A DNA stretch of 64,000 nt. Source: Vibrio tasmaniensis (GTDB taxonomy: Bacteria > Pseudomonadota > Gammaproteobacteria > Enterobacterales > Vibrionaceae). A program made the translations under genes and the position numbers. The notes below the pieces were generated by a model. That model was not told where the DNA came from, ran no database searches, and saw only the letters and a list, made by a program, of their open reading frames with translations. The DNA lies in the NCBI RefSeq assembly GCF_024347635.1, contig NZ_AP025511.1:1364001-1428000 (forward strand). Reading direction: 5' to 3'. Position 1 is the first letter of the stretch. Every line of letters starts with the position of its first letter. Shown here one piece after another: positions 35,323-43,106 of this stretch.

Positions 35323-35611
35323 TGAAGCCTCTTATACACAGTTGCTATCTTATTGATGGGCAATAGTACGGTAATTTTGGCGCCATTACCTATCGCCAAA
35401 GTGCGAGTTCTTGATCCCTCTATCAAAATTAACCATTACTAAGCGATTTTATGGATAGCACTGGCACTCTACTGGTCTGTAAACTAAATTATGAGGAATT
35501 ATAGCTAGTTAGAAAATTTCAGCTGATTGGCAGAGTTGCAGTGAGCTAACGAAATTATAGCTTAGTCGGCTAATCACAATTGTTCTACTTACTCTTTATT
35601 TGGACACATTC
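35323..35611 (+). promoter_or_regulatory. Divergent intergenic region
   Basis: These 289 bp separate the orphan gene from the DUF2164 gene. AATTATAGCT is repeated directly within about 35500-35570. No terminator or operator can be assigned. Confidence 0.3.
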
Positions 35612-35857
35612 ATGACCATTCAATTAGATTCGAAACAAAAGTCTGAGCTCACTCAGACATTACAAAAGTACCTGCAAGATGAACTAGATGTAGATCTTGG
35701 TCAGTTCGACACTGAATTCTTAGTCGACTTCATTAGTAAAAAGTTTGGTGCAGTCTATTACAACAAGGGGATAGAAGACGCTCAAAAAGTCATGGAACGA
35801 AAAATGTTAGACATCTCGGACGAGCTCTATGAAATTGAACAAATCGTTGAAATATAA
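35612..35857 (+). CDS. DUF2164 family protein
   Basis: This 81-residue acidic helical protein matches DUF2164: an N-terminal MTIQLDSKQKSELTQTLQKYL, then ELDVDLGQFDTEFLVDFISKKFGAVYYNKG, then a Glu-rich C-terminal helix. The family has no known function. The frame opens at TTG 35600, and ATG 35612 with GGA eight bases upstream is preferred. Confidence 0.85.
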   Translation: MTIQLDSKQKSELTQTLQKYLQDELDVDLGQFDTEFLVDFISKKFGAVYYNKGIEDAQKVMERKMLDISDELYEIEQIVEI

Positions 35858-36041
35858 ATCAGAAAGCGATTGTTCGACAAAGAAATTTGCCCATAAAGCA
35901 ACTTGTTCAACATTTTTGAATAACTCGTTTAATTTGAAATGATGTGACTAATGTAAAACTTGGTAAATAATATGTTACGCAAACTTGGTGTAGGGTACGC
36001 TTTTCAAAACTACACGACACGTTAACATTCGGAAGAGATGT

Positions 36042-36581
36042 ATGAACAGCAACGTCAGAAATTATAATCCTTTAGCAAGAGCAATGCATTGGATCTCAGC
36101 ACTCGCAGTATTTGGCTTATTTGGTGTAGGCCTATGGATGGTTGATCTTTCTTACTACAGTGAGTGGTACAAAACAGCACCAGACTACCACCGTTCGGTA
36201 GGCATTCTTTTGGCTGCAGTGACCATTATTCGCTTGCTTTGGAAGTTAGTTACCGCGTCACCAAAAGTGGATGGTAAAAGCTATGAAGTTGTAGCCGCGA
36301 AGATAGCTCACGGCTTTATGTACATTAACTTAGCGGTTTTGTTTATTTCAGGTTATTTGATTTCGACATCAGATGGCCGTGGGATCGAGGTATTCAATTG
36401 GTTCACTGTACCAAGTATGGGTGAACTGTTTGCAAACCAATCTGATCTCGCAGGAACGGTTCACTACTATGCTGCATGGGTACTGATCATTATGGCATCA
36501 GTGCACGCATTAGCGGCGATAAAACACCACGTTATCGACAAAGACGATACGCTACGAAAAATGATAGGAGCTTCAAAATGA
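36042..36581 (+). CDS. Cytochrome b561 family protein
   Basis: This 179-residue inner-membrane protein has four membrane helices and paired histidines for two hemes (AMHWISAL, DYHRSVGIL, AAKIAHGFMYINL, ASVHALAAIKHHV). It is predicted to move electrons across the membrane, with the partner unknown. Its stop overlaps the start of the yceI gene in ATGA, so the two are translationally coupled, like the yceJ-yceI pair of E. coli. Confidence 0.92.
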   Translation: MNSNVRNYNPLARAMHWISALAVFGLFGVGLWMVDLSYYSEWYKTAPDYHRSVGILLAAVTIIRLLWKLVTASPKVDGKSYEVVAAKIAHGFMYINLAVLFISGYLISTSDGRGIEVFNWFTVPSMGELFANQSDLAGTVHYYAAWVLIIMASVHALAAIKHHVIDKDDTLRKMIGASK

Positions 36582-37147
36582 AAAAGTCAATTATCGCTAC
36601 AGGATTAGCATTTGCTATGGCAATGCCTTTCGCTGCGAACGCCGCTGATTACGTGATTGATACAAAAGGTGCGCATGCTTCAGTTAACTTCAAAGTTAGC
36701 CATCTAGGTTACAGCTTTATCCAAGGACGTTTTAACACGTTCTCTGGTGACTTCTCATTTGATGAAAGCAATGTTGAAGCGTCTAAAATCAACGTAACGG
36801 TTGATACTACAAGCCTTGATTCAAACCACGCAGAGCGTGACAAGCACATCCGTAGCGGAGACTTCATCGATGCAGGTAAGTTCTCTGATGCGACTTTCAA
36901 CAGCACAAAAGTGGTTGATAAAGGCGAAGGTAAACTTGAAGTTATGGGCGACCTTAAACTTCACGGCGTAACTAAGCCTATCGTTATCGAAGCTGAATTC
37001 ATCGGTGCTGGTCAAGACCCATGGGGCGGTGAGCGTGCTGGTTTCGTAGGTACAACTCGTCTAGAGCTTGCTGACTTCAACATTCCAGTAATGGGTGCTT
37101 CAAGCTACGTAGACATGGATCTACACGTTGAAGGTGTAAAGAAGTAA
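36578..37147 (+). CDS. yceI: YceI-family periplasmic lipid-binding protein
   Basis: This secreted 189-residue protein has signal peptide MKKSIIATGLAFAMAMPFAANA and a YceI beta-barrel that binds an isoprenoid or polyprenyl quinone-like ligand in characterised members (VIDTKGAHASVNFKVSHLGYSFIQGRF, RDKHIRSGDFID, ELADFNIPVMG). The start is ATG 36578, overlapping the b561 stop, with AGGAG seven bases upstream. An upstream in-frame extension to 36476 inside the b561 gene is not used. The pair probably serves a shared redox or lipid-carrier role. Confidence 0.93.
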   Translation: MKKSIIATGLAFAMAMPFAANAADYVIDTKGAHASVNFKVSHLGYSFIQGRFNTFSGDFSFDESNVEASKINVTVDTTSLDSNHAERDKHIRSGDFIDAGKFSDATFNSTKVVDKGEGKLEVMGDLKLHGVTKPIVIEAEFIGAGQDPWGGERAGFVGTTRLELADFNIPVMGASSYVDMDLHVEGVKK

Positions 37148-37237
37148 TCTAGCTATTAATCATCGCTGGCTGGTATCAATCTTTTATGTAACATCAAAAA
37201 TTGAATAGATACCTAGAAGCAACAGTTAGAAAAAGAG

Positions 37238-37267
37238 AAAGGCGCAAAGTATTTACTTTGCGCCTTT
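37238..37267. terminator. Terminator after yceI
   Basis: A 14-base perfect stem (AAAGGCGCAAAGTA and complement) is followed by T5. It is about 90-120 bp past the yceI stop. Confidence 0.92.
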
Positions 37268-37408
37268 TTATTATGGTAAATGGTCACGCGTTTAGACCTG
37301 TTTTGTGTCAAATCTTTAGTTGCGCTTAAGCCACCATTTACTTTTAGCCAGTCAACGTTGCCATGACTGATTTATCTAAGTGAACAACTAATCCCTAATT
37401 GTTCAACT

Positions 37409-37546
37409 TTGTACTAGTTAACTAACCACTTCCTAGTAAAACAGTCGTTAGCTATACGCTTCCTAGTTAAACCGTTGCAAGTCAATCCACTGTAGATTAA
37501 GCCACAGTAAGTTAAACCATTAGCTAGTTAAGCCGTTTCTAGTTCA
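37409..37546. repeat. Degenerate repeats of a CTAGTTAA(A)CC(G)TT unit
   Basis: Related stretches of about 15-16 bases recur in series: CTAGTTAACTAACC, CTAGTAAAACAGT, CTAGTTAAACCGTT, TAGATTAAGCC, AAGTTAAACCATT, CTAGTTAAGCCGTT and CTAGTTCAGCC. The series fills the gap after the yceI terminator and runs into the last codons of the minus-strand FNT-CBS gene, which ends at 37528. Copies are drifted and spacing is irregular. Confidence 0.6.
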
Positions 37547-38979
37547 GCCTTTGGAACCACGTTTAAGCGGTCACCGTAGATAGGACGTAGTGCTTGCATC
37601 ACTTCAGTGCGAGTCAGCACGCCGACCATCACGCCATTTTCTAGCACTGGAAGCATGTGCGGTTGGCTTACTTTCATCGCTTTTGCACGTTCTTCTAAAG
37701 AAAGAGAAGTCAGGCGAGTTGCGTAGCCCATGCTTGTCGTAGGGTACAGTTGCTCTTTGTCGATACATAGGAACTCAGCAACATCAACTAGCTTATCGTT
37801 AGCAGAGATAGCGACGACGTCACGGCTCATTAGGTCTACCACTTTCTGACCTTTAGTCGGAATGTAGTCTTGGCACCAAAGATCAACCATTACGTCGTGA
37901 ACAGAGAAGATACCTACTAAGCGGCCTTCAACATCGCAAACAGGAGCGCTAACAAGTTGAGCGTCTAAAAGTGAATCAATCGCGACTGAAGTAGGCATTT
38001 CTACGCTCAGTGTAATTGGTTGAGTGTTCATGATTTGCTTGATAGTTGTTGTAGTGTTCATAGTGATTTCCTTAACTGACGTAATTTCTGTTGTTTGAGT
38101 TATTGCTGTAATTTTTGCTGCTTTAAGCTGCGGGCGACGGTAGATACTCCAATTGGCTAAGCCAACCAATACTGAACCACCTACAATGTTGCCAATTGTC
38201 ACTGGTATTAAGTTTGCGGTGACAAATTTCATGATGTTTAGGTCTGCGTACTGGGCTGAGGTTGCGCCAATTTGCGTCCAAAAACTTTCTGGTGCGAATG
38301 CTTGAATCGTGATGCCTAGCGGAACCATGAACATATTCGCCACACAGTGTTCAAAGCCTGAGCTAACGAACATCGCAACGGGTAACACGGTCATCATTGC
38401 TTTGGTCATGGCGTTAGCAGAGCTGAACGTTAACCAAATCGCTAAACACACCAGCAAGTTACAAAGCACACCCAAAGCAAACGCTTGAACAGGGCTGTGA
38501 TGTAGCTTGTGTTGAGCAATGTTAAGAGCGTTCAAGCCCCATTGCCCGCCATCCAGTTGATACAAGCCTGCTGCGCTTACCAAAGCCAGTAGGAACATGG
38601 CACCGATAAAGTTGCCTACATAAACCTTGCCCCAGATAGACAGCATCTTGGTGAAGGTGATTTGTTTGTTAGCCCATGAGATGCTTGATAACACCGAACT
38701 GGTAAATAGCTCGCCACCGCAAATCACAATCAGGATTAACCCCATACTGAATGCAAGACCACCGGCTAAACGACTTAATCCCCATCCTGCATCAGCGCTA
38801 CCTGTGGTCACCGTGATGTAGAATAAAAAAGCAAGCCCGATGAATGCGCCAGCCATGATTGCCAAACTCAATGTCATGCTGCTGGTTTTGTTTGCTTTGC
38901 TTAATGCAAACTTCTCGGCTTCCGCCATCATTTCTGTTGGTGAGAACAGTTGCTGATTTTCAGAAGTGCTGGTTGCCAT
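37528..38979 (-). CDS. Formate/nitrite-type channel fused to a CBS-domain pair
   Basis: The 483-residue protein has an FNT channel domain (about 20-285, six membrane helices, signature GFEHCVANMFMVPLGI). A Thr/Ile-rich linker (KITAITQTTEITSVKEI) leads to two CBS domains (about 310-475) that usually bind adenine nucleotides. FNT proteins carry formate, nitrite or hydrosulfide, so the CBS pair may gate transport by energy state. Inside the frame, ATG 38061 (Met307) has AAGGA seven bases upstream and could give a separate CBS protein. A LysR gene is divergent. Confidence 0.88.
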   Translation of the reverse strand: MATSTSENQQLFSPTEMMAEAEKFALSKANKTSSMTLSLAIMAGAFIGLAFLFYITVTTGSADAGWGLSRLAGGLAFSMGLILIVICGGELFTSSVLSSISWANKQITFTKMLSIWGKVYVGNFIGAMFLLALVSAAGLYQLDGGQWGLNALNIAQHKLHHSPVQAFALGVLCNLLVCLAIWLTFSSANAMTKAMMTVLPVAMFVSSGFEHCVANMFMVPLGITIQAFAPESFWTQIGATSAQYADLNIMKFVTANLIPVTIGNIVGGSVLVGLANWSIYRRPQLKAAKITAITQTTEITSVKEITMNTTTTIKQIMNTQPITLSVEMPTSVAIDSLLDAQLVSAPVCDVEGRLVGIFSVHDVMVDLWCQDYIPTKGQKVVDLMSRDVVAISANDKLVDVAEFLCIDKEQLYPTTSMGYATRLTSLSLEERAKAMKVSQPHMLPVLENGVMVGVLTRTEVMQALRPIYGDRLNVVPKAELETA

Positions 38980-39139
38980 ATCCCCCCCTTGAACAATCCG
39001 TCATGTGTAATTCCTAGTCTTAGTAACTTGGTTAATCCGTAATGGTTAATCAGTAATGTTTGCAGGGCTCGTTGTGTCCTGCCATTCCAGATTAGGGTGT
39101 TGAGGGGTAGAGGTAAAATTGATAATTTTTAGAAACCAC

Positions 39140-39154
39140 ATCAAATTTATTGAT
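39140..39154. promoter_or_regulatory. LysR-type operator candidate
   Basis: ATCAA-ATTTA-TTGAT is a perfect 15-bp inverted repeat with the T-N11-A form that LysR regulators bind. It lies in the 272-bp gap between the FNT-CBS gene and its divergent LysR regulator. Confidence 0.5.
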
Positions 39155-39251
39155 ATAGCTTGGGTTAGGCGTAGAATGAAATTGATTGCTCATCGGCTTA
39201 ACAAAAAACGAGCAACAGGACACAAGTTATTAAAAGAATTAAGGATAGATT

Positions 39252-40157
39252 TTGCGTTATTCATTAAAGCAACTCGCCGTCTTTGACGCGGTAGCAGATT
39301 CGGGAAGCGTAAGTCAGGCGGCTGATAGGCTTGCATTGACTCAGTCGGCGACCAGTATGTCTCTTGCACAGTTGGAAAAAATGCTCGGCAGGCCTTTGTT
39401 TGAAAGGCAGGGCAAGCAAATGGCGCTCACTCATTGGGGCATGTGGCTAAGGCCAAAAGCGAAGCGTTTACTGCAAGATGCGCAGCAAATTGAGATGGGA
39501 TTTTACGAGCAACATTTATTGAGTGGAGAGCTCAAACTCGGTGCGAGCCAAACCCCGGCGGAACACCTGGTTCCAGACCTCATCAGTATTATTGATAACG
39601 ACTTTCCTGAGATGCGAATCTCGCTTGGTGTACAAAGTACCGATGCGGTTATAGATGGCGTATTAGATTATCAATATGACCTTGGTGTTATCGAAGGGCG
39701 CTGTGACGACAACCGTGTTCACCAAGAAGTGTGGTGTACCGACCATTTAACGGTGGTTGCATCGGCTCATCACCCATTTGCAAAACGTGAACGAGTAAGC
39801 TTGGCGCAACTAGAACAAGCGAAGTGGGTATTGCGTGAACATGGTTCGGGTACTCGCAAAGTTTTTGATAGCTCTATTCATCATTTAATTGGCGATCTTG
39901 ATGTTTGGCGAGAGTATGAACACGTTCCTGTTTTAAGAAGTTTGGTTGCAAACGGCCCATATTTGACGTGTTTGCCTTATCTAGATGTTGAGCAGTTTGT
40001 TGAATCTGGCCAGCTCGTGACCCTGAATGTTCCTGAGCTTGAAATGGAACGTACGCTTTCGTTTATTTGGCGTGCCGACATGGCAGAAAACCCACTTGCT
40101 GAGTGTATTAAGCGAGAAGGTAAGCGCATGATGAAAGGCAAGCCGTCGGTTCTTTAG
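39252..40157 (+). CDS. LysR-family regulator, divergent from FNT-CBS
   Basis: The 301-residue regulator has an N-terminal winged helix (about 1-60; VSQAADRLALTQSATSMSLAQLEKMLGRPLFER) and a CysB/YeiE-like substrate-binding domain. The start is TTG 39252 with AAGGA six bases upstream, and no nearby ATG is in frame. Its position suggests control of the FNT-CBS gene through the inverted repeat at 39140, with formate, nitrite or sulfite-type anions as possible effectors. These last points are inference. Confidence 0.88.
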   Translation: MRYSLKQLAVFDAVADSGSVSQAADRLALTQSATSMSLAQLEKMLGRPLFERQGKQMALTHWGMWLRPKAKRLLQDAQQIEMGFYEQHLLSGELKLGASQTPAEHLVPDLISIIDNDFPEMRISLGVQSTDAVIDGVLDYQYDLGVIEGRCDDNRVHQEVWCTDHLTVVASAHHPFAKRERVSLAQLEQAKWVLREHGSGTRKVFDSSIHHLIGDLDVWREYEHVPVLRSLVANGPYLTCLPYLDVEQFVESGQLVTLNVPELEMERTLSFIWRADMAENPLAECIKREGKRMMKGKPSVL

Positions 40158-40361
40158 CGGATATTCGACAAATTTCTGATAACCAATTGTGTTGAATAAG
40201 CGATACCGGTCTCCAACTGGTGATAAATGCACATCCGCATACATTATTAATGTGATCATGATCGGCCAAAAGAAGGCGTTCTTCCCATAATATGCTTACT
40301 TGATTTTAAGTGAGGCTAAATCCGGTTGCGATGAATTTCGTAATTAGGCTTTAGAAATAGT

Positions 40362-40856
40362 ATGAGTACATTAGTCGCGATTTCATTAACAACAGGTATT
40401 TTGTCTGGTCTTTGGGGATGGATTGCTATCTCTTTCGGCTTATTGTCATGGGCAGGTTTCCTAGGTTGCACCAGTTATTTTGCTTCGCCAACAGGCGGTG
40501 TTAAAGGACTAGCAGGCAGCTTACTGACCAACATGACAGGTGTATTCTGGGCAATGGTGATTATCGAAAGCTCAACCTTCGCAGGGTTAGAGATTTTAGG
40601 CTATATGATTACTGCTATTGTGGCTTTCTTTATGTGTATTCAAGCCAAACAAGCGTGGTTAGGTTATATCCCAGGCACCTTCATTGGTTGCTGTGCGACG
40701 TTTGCTGCAGGCGGTGATTGGCAACTTGTCGTGCCATCTTTACTGCTTGGTGGTGTCTTTGGATACTTGATGAAAGCAACGGGGCTATGGCTTCACGAGA
40801 AATCGACTCAATCTTCGGAAGCGGTTGAACAACACGCTAAGCAAGCTAAGGCTTAA
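40362..40856 (+). CDS. DUF1097 inner-membrane protein (YcdZ-like)
   Basis: This 164-residue protein has four or five membrane helices, small-residue rich (GLWGWIAISFGLLSWAGFLG, GVKGLAGSLLTNMTGVFWA, GYIPGTFIGCCATFA), ending in a polar tail. It matches DUF1097, whose function is unknown. It might be a small channel or carrier. It is downstream of and co-oriented with the LysR gene, with 204 bp between. Confidence 0.85.
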   Translation: MSTLVAISLTTGILSGLWGWIAISFGLLSWAGFLGCTSYFASPTGGVKGLAGSLLTNMTGVFWAMVIIESSTFAGLEILGYMITAIVAFFMCIQAKQAWLGYIPGTFIGCCATFAAGGDWQLVVPSLLLGGVFGYLMKATGLWLHEKSTQSSEAVEQHAKQAKA

Positions 40857-40890
40857 TTCGTTAACCTAGCCTTAATTCGTTAACCTAACC
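40853..40890 (+). repeat. 19-bp tandem duplication at the DUF1097 stop
   Basis: TTAATTCGTTAACCTAGCC (40853-40871) is repeated as TTAATTCGTTAACCTAACC (40872-40890), with one difference. The first copy contains the stop codon of the DUF1097 gene. Confidence 0.85.
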
Positions 40891-40954
40891 TTAGTTTAGT
40901 CACTGTGAACTCTTGCAAGATAACCCCCAATTAATTTGTATATCGATTTATACA

Positions 40955-40980
40955 GGCACACCACTTGGTGTGCCTTTTTT
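40955..40980 (+). terminator. Terminator of the DUF1097 gene
   Basis: GGCACACC and GGTGTGCC pair perfectly around an ACTT loop, followed by T6. Confidence 0.93.
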
Positions 40981-41053
40981 GGTTTTGGTTCCTTAGTCAA
41001 TTCAAGAAATTATAAACAGAAGAACTAATAGCACTTATCAGATAAGCAAGAAG

Positions 41054-42868
41054 CTAGGTATTTCCGTTTGCCATGGTGATCACGCGTTTTAAAGTCCATC
41101 TCAACAACAATGGAATACAGTCTTGTCCTTGATTTTCACAATGAGACACGATCGCTAAAGCCAGATCGGGTTTTGCGTGTTTCTTGAGAACTTTTGCCAC
41201 AACTTTTTTTGCTGGAATAGGGTGATCATAAGGAATCTTAACCATGTCTCTGAAAAAGTTCTCAAACCCATTCATATACAAGTAGTGCTCGATGTCCCTA
41301 TCAGGCAGTTCTGTCAGGCGATGTCGCTCTTGATCATTACCGAGTTTAGAGAGCACCGTTGCGGCATACTTTTTACCGGCAGCATCGCCATCGGTGACGA
41401 CATGCCAATCTATTCCAAACTCTTGCGCGACTTTGATCAGTGCCTTGAGTCCTGATTGAGCGAACTCAATAATCTGAACGCCTTCCGCAGCAAGGTTATA
41501 CCCACATTGGTTGGCTAACTCGTTAAACAACCATACTTCGGTTTCACCTTCTACCAACAACCAACAGCGAGCATACAGAGCACCGGACCGGTGAAAACGA
41601 ATATGAAAACCAATTCGACGAAGTTCATCTTTGCTGAAGTGGTTCATGTTAAGTTGGTTGGCAATGGTTTTATCCGACTGACGCACCAAGCGACGAATCG
41701 ATTGAAGTGGCACAGCAGCAAGTAGATCGCCACTGTTGGTGGTCAGGATTTTTTGCATGGGTAACTTTTGCATCAAGCTCCAAGCCCTTGCTAGATGCGT
41801 CGGATGCAGTCGGCCCTCTGGATCTTCAAGGATCAAAAGAGGGCGCGCGCATCGTCTTAAGTCATTTGGCCCTTTTGCTTGCAAATAGGCATTAAGTAAC
41901 CCCATGAATAATAAGCGCGTTTGTTTGTTTTTGGTCTCTTCGACCAATTGATGAATGCTCTTGTCGTTCGCACCAGCTGAGTACAGTAGCCCGTCACGCG
42001 GTTTTCTCGGATTCTTACGTGAGACACTCTTAAATGAGAAGTAGTGTTCTATTAAGCTTTGCATTGATTCAAGACTACTGCGCATTTCACCTTTATTAAC
42101 ATGTCCGGGTATCGCCATAAGACGGCGGCAGGTGTTGTCGATGCGCTTTTCTATTCTTGCCTGACGGCCATTGCCATTGCCATTGCCGCTGCTGCCGTTT
42201 CCATTCGTGCCATGACCATTGGTCGTGTGATTATGTCCGTTCCCATGTCCGTTCCCATGTCCGTTCCCATGTCCGTTATTTGGATTGTTGTTCCCATTTC
42301 CGTTTGCATTATTCGCGTGAACATTAGTCGGCAGGTGAGCATTGTGGTTAAGTGAATTGCTGTTAAAAGGACGATCGAAGTGCCTTGCGTCCCGTAAACG
42401 GATCACAGGATGCAAGGTCATTAACTCTTGAGCGAGTTTTTCGGAGTGATGAAGTTTAAGCGGATTACCGTCTAAACCTAAAAATGCGTAGTGTGTGGTC
42501 GTTTCATACTGCTCTAACGTGGCACTGATTCGATAATAGATACGAAAGACACCAAACTCGTCTTGAACCCACACCGGCTTCAGTTTGCGATAACGTCCTG
42601 CATTTAGCTCACTTTTATCGTTGGCTTTTAATGCGAGAACAATTTGAAGGTGTTGAGACTGTGGATGTGAAACCGAGTAATCGACATGGAAATCGGTCAT
42701 TTCGAAGTGATATGGAACACCGTCTGAAGGAAGAACGACGGAAAGGGCATCCAATAATGAAGACTTACCCCAAGTATTTTCACCAATAAGCGTGGTTAGC
42801 TCATCAAACGCAAGAGACATGCGCTTAATACCTCGAAAGCCAGAAATCTCGATTCTTTCTAGTTGCAT
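41054..42868 (-). CDS. ybjD: YbjD-like OLD-family ATPase/TOPRIM nuclease with His/Asn/Gly-rich insert
   Basis: The 604-residue protein has an SMC/RecF-like ATPase half with Walker A LIGENTWGKSSLL (about 27-39) and Walker B region LLILEDPEGRLHP. The C-terminal TOPRIM domain has the acidic residues LLVEGETE and DGDAAGK. This is the OLD-family plan of E. coli YbjD, and the ends match closely. Unlike YbjD (about 550 aa), it holds a 50-residue low-complexity insert (about 184-236) of Asn, Gly and His with GHGN repeats. Role is inferred as DNA processing or repair. Confidence 0.88.
   Translation of the reverse strand: MQLERIEISGFRGIKRMSLAFDELTTLIGENTWGKSSLLDALSVVLPSDGVPYHFEMTDFHVDYSVSHPQSQHLQIVLALKANDKSELNAGRYRKLKPVWVQDEFGVFRIYYRISATLEQYETTTHYAFLGLDGNPLKLHHSEKLAQELMTLHPVIRLRDARHFDRPFNSNSLNHNAHLPTNVHANNANGNGNNNPNNGHGNGHGNGHGNGHNHTTNGHGTNGNGSSGNGNGNGRQARIEKRIDNTCRRLMAIPGHVNKGEMRSSLESMQSLIEHYFSFKSVSRKNPRKPRDGLLYSAGANDKSIHQLVEETKNKQTRLLFMGLLNAYLQAKGPNDLRRCARPLLILEDPEGRLHPTHLARAWSLMQKLPMQKILTTNSGDLLAAVPLQSIRRLVRQSDKTIANQLNMNHFSKDELRRIGFHIRFHRSGALYARCWLLVEGETEVWLFNELANQCGYNLAAEGVQIIEFAQSGLKALIKVAQEFGIDWHVVTDGDAAGKKYAATVLSKLGNDQERHRLTELPDRDIEHYLYMNGFENFFRDMVKIPYDHPIPAKKVVAKVLKKHAKPDLALAIVSHCENQGQDCIPLLLRWTLKRVITMANGNT
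42161..42319 (-). repeat. Low-complexity coding repeat (GHGN) in the YbjD-like gene
   Basis: Four-residue GHGN units are coded by near-identical 12-bp repeats at about 42238-42275 (CCGTTCCCATGT on the plus strand). They sit within a wider Asn/Gly/His tract. Such repeats can gain or lose units by slippage while keeping the frame. Confidence 0.9.
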
Positions 42869-43106
42869 AGGCTTACTCCTAACGGAAGGCTCTGCTAATT
42901 GTTTGAAAGCTAACAGATATCTTTAATCATAATCGAAAAACACCAATCCGGTATGCTCATCTGTCACAAAACCCGTTGTTTATTTATACGGTGCAAAATG
43001 AGATTTTTGATCTATCTCGAGTATTTTTTTGCAGTGCAGTTTCATAAAATTCACGATTCTGTCATGATTCTCGACCTAGTATGAAGGGACAAAGAGAGAA
43101 GAAAAT

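Noticed and set aside
36476..36577. Longer N-terminus of YceI
   Set aside because: It lies inside the cytochrome b561 gene in another frame, while ATG 36578 has AGGAG and a clear signal peptide.
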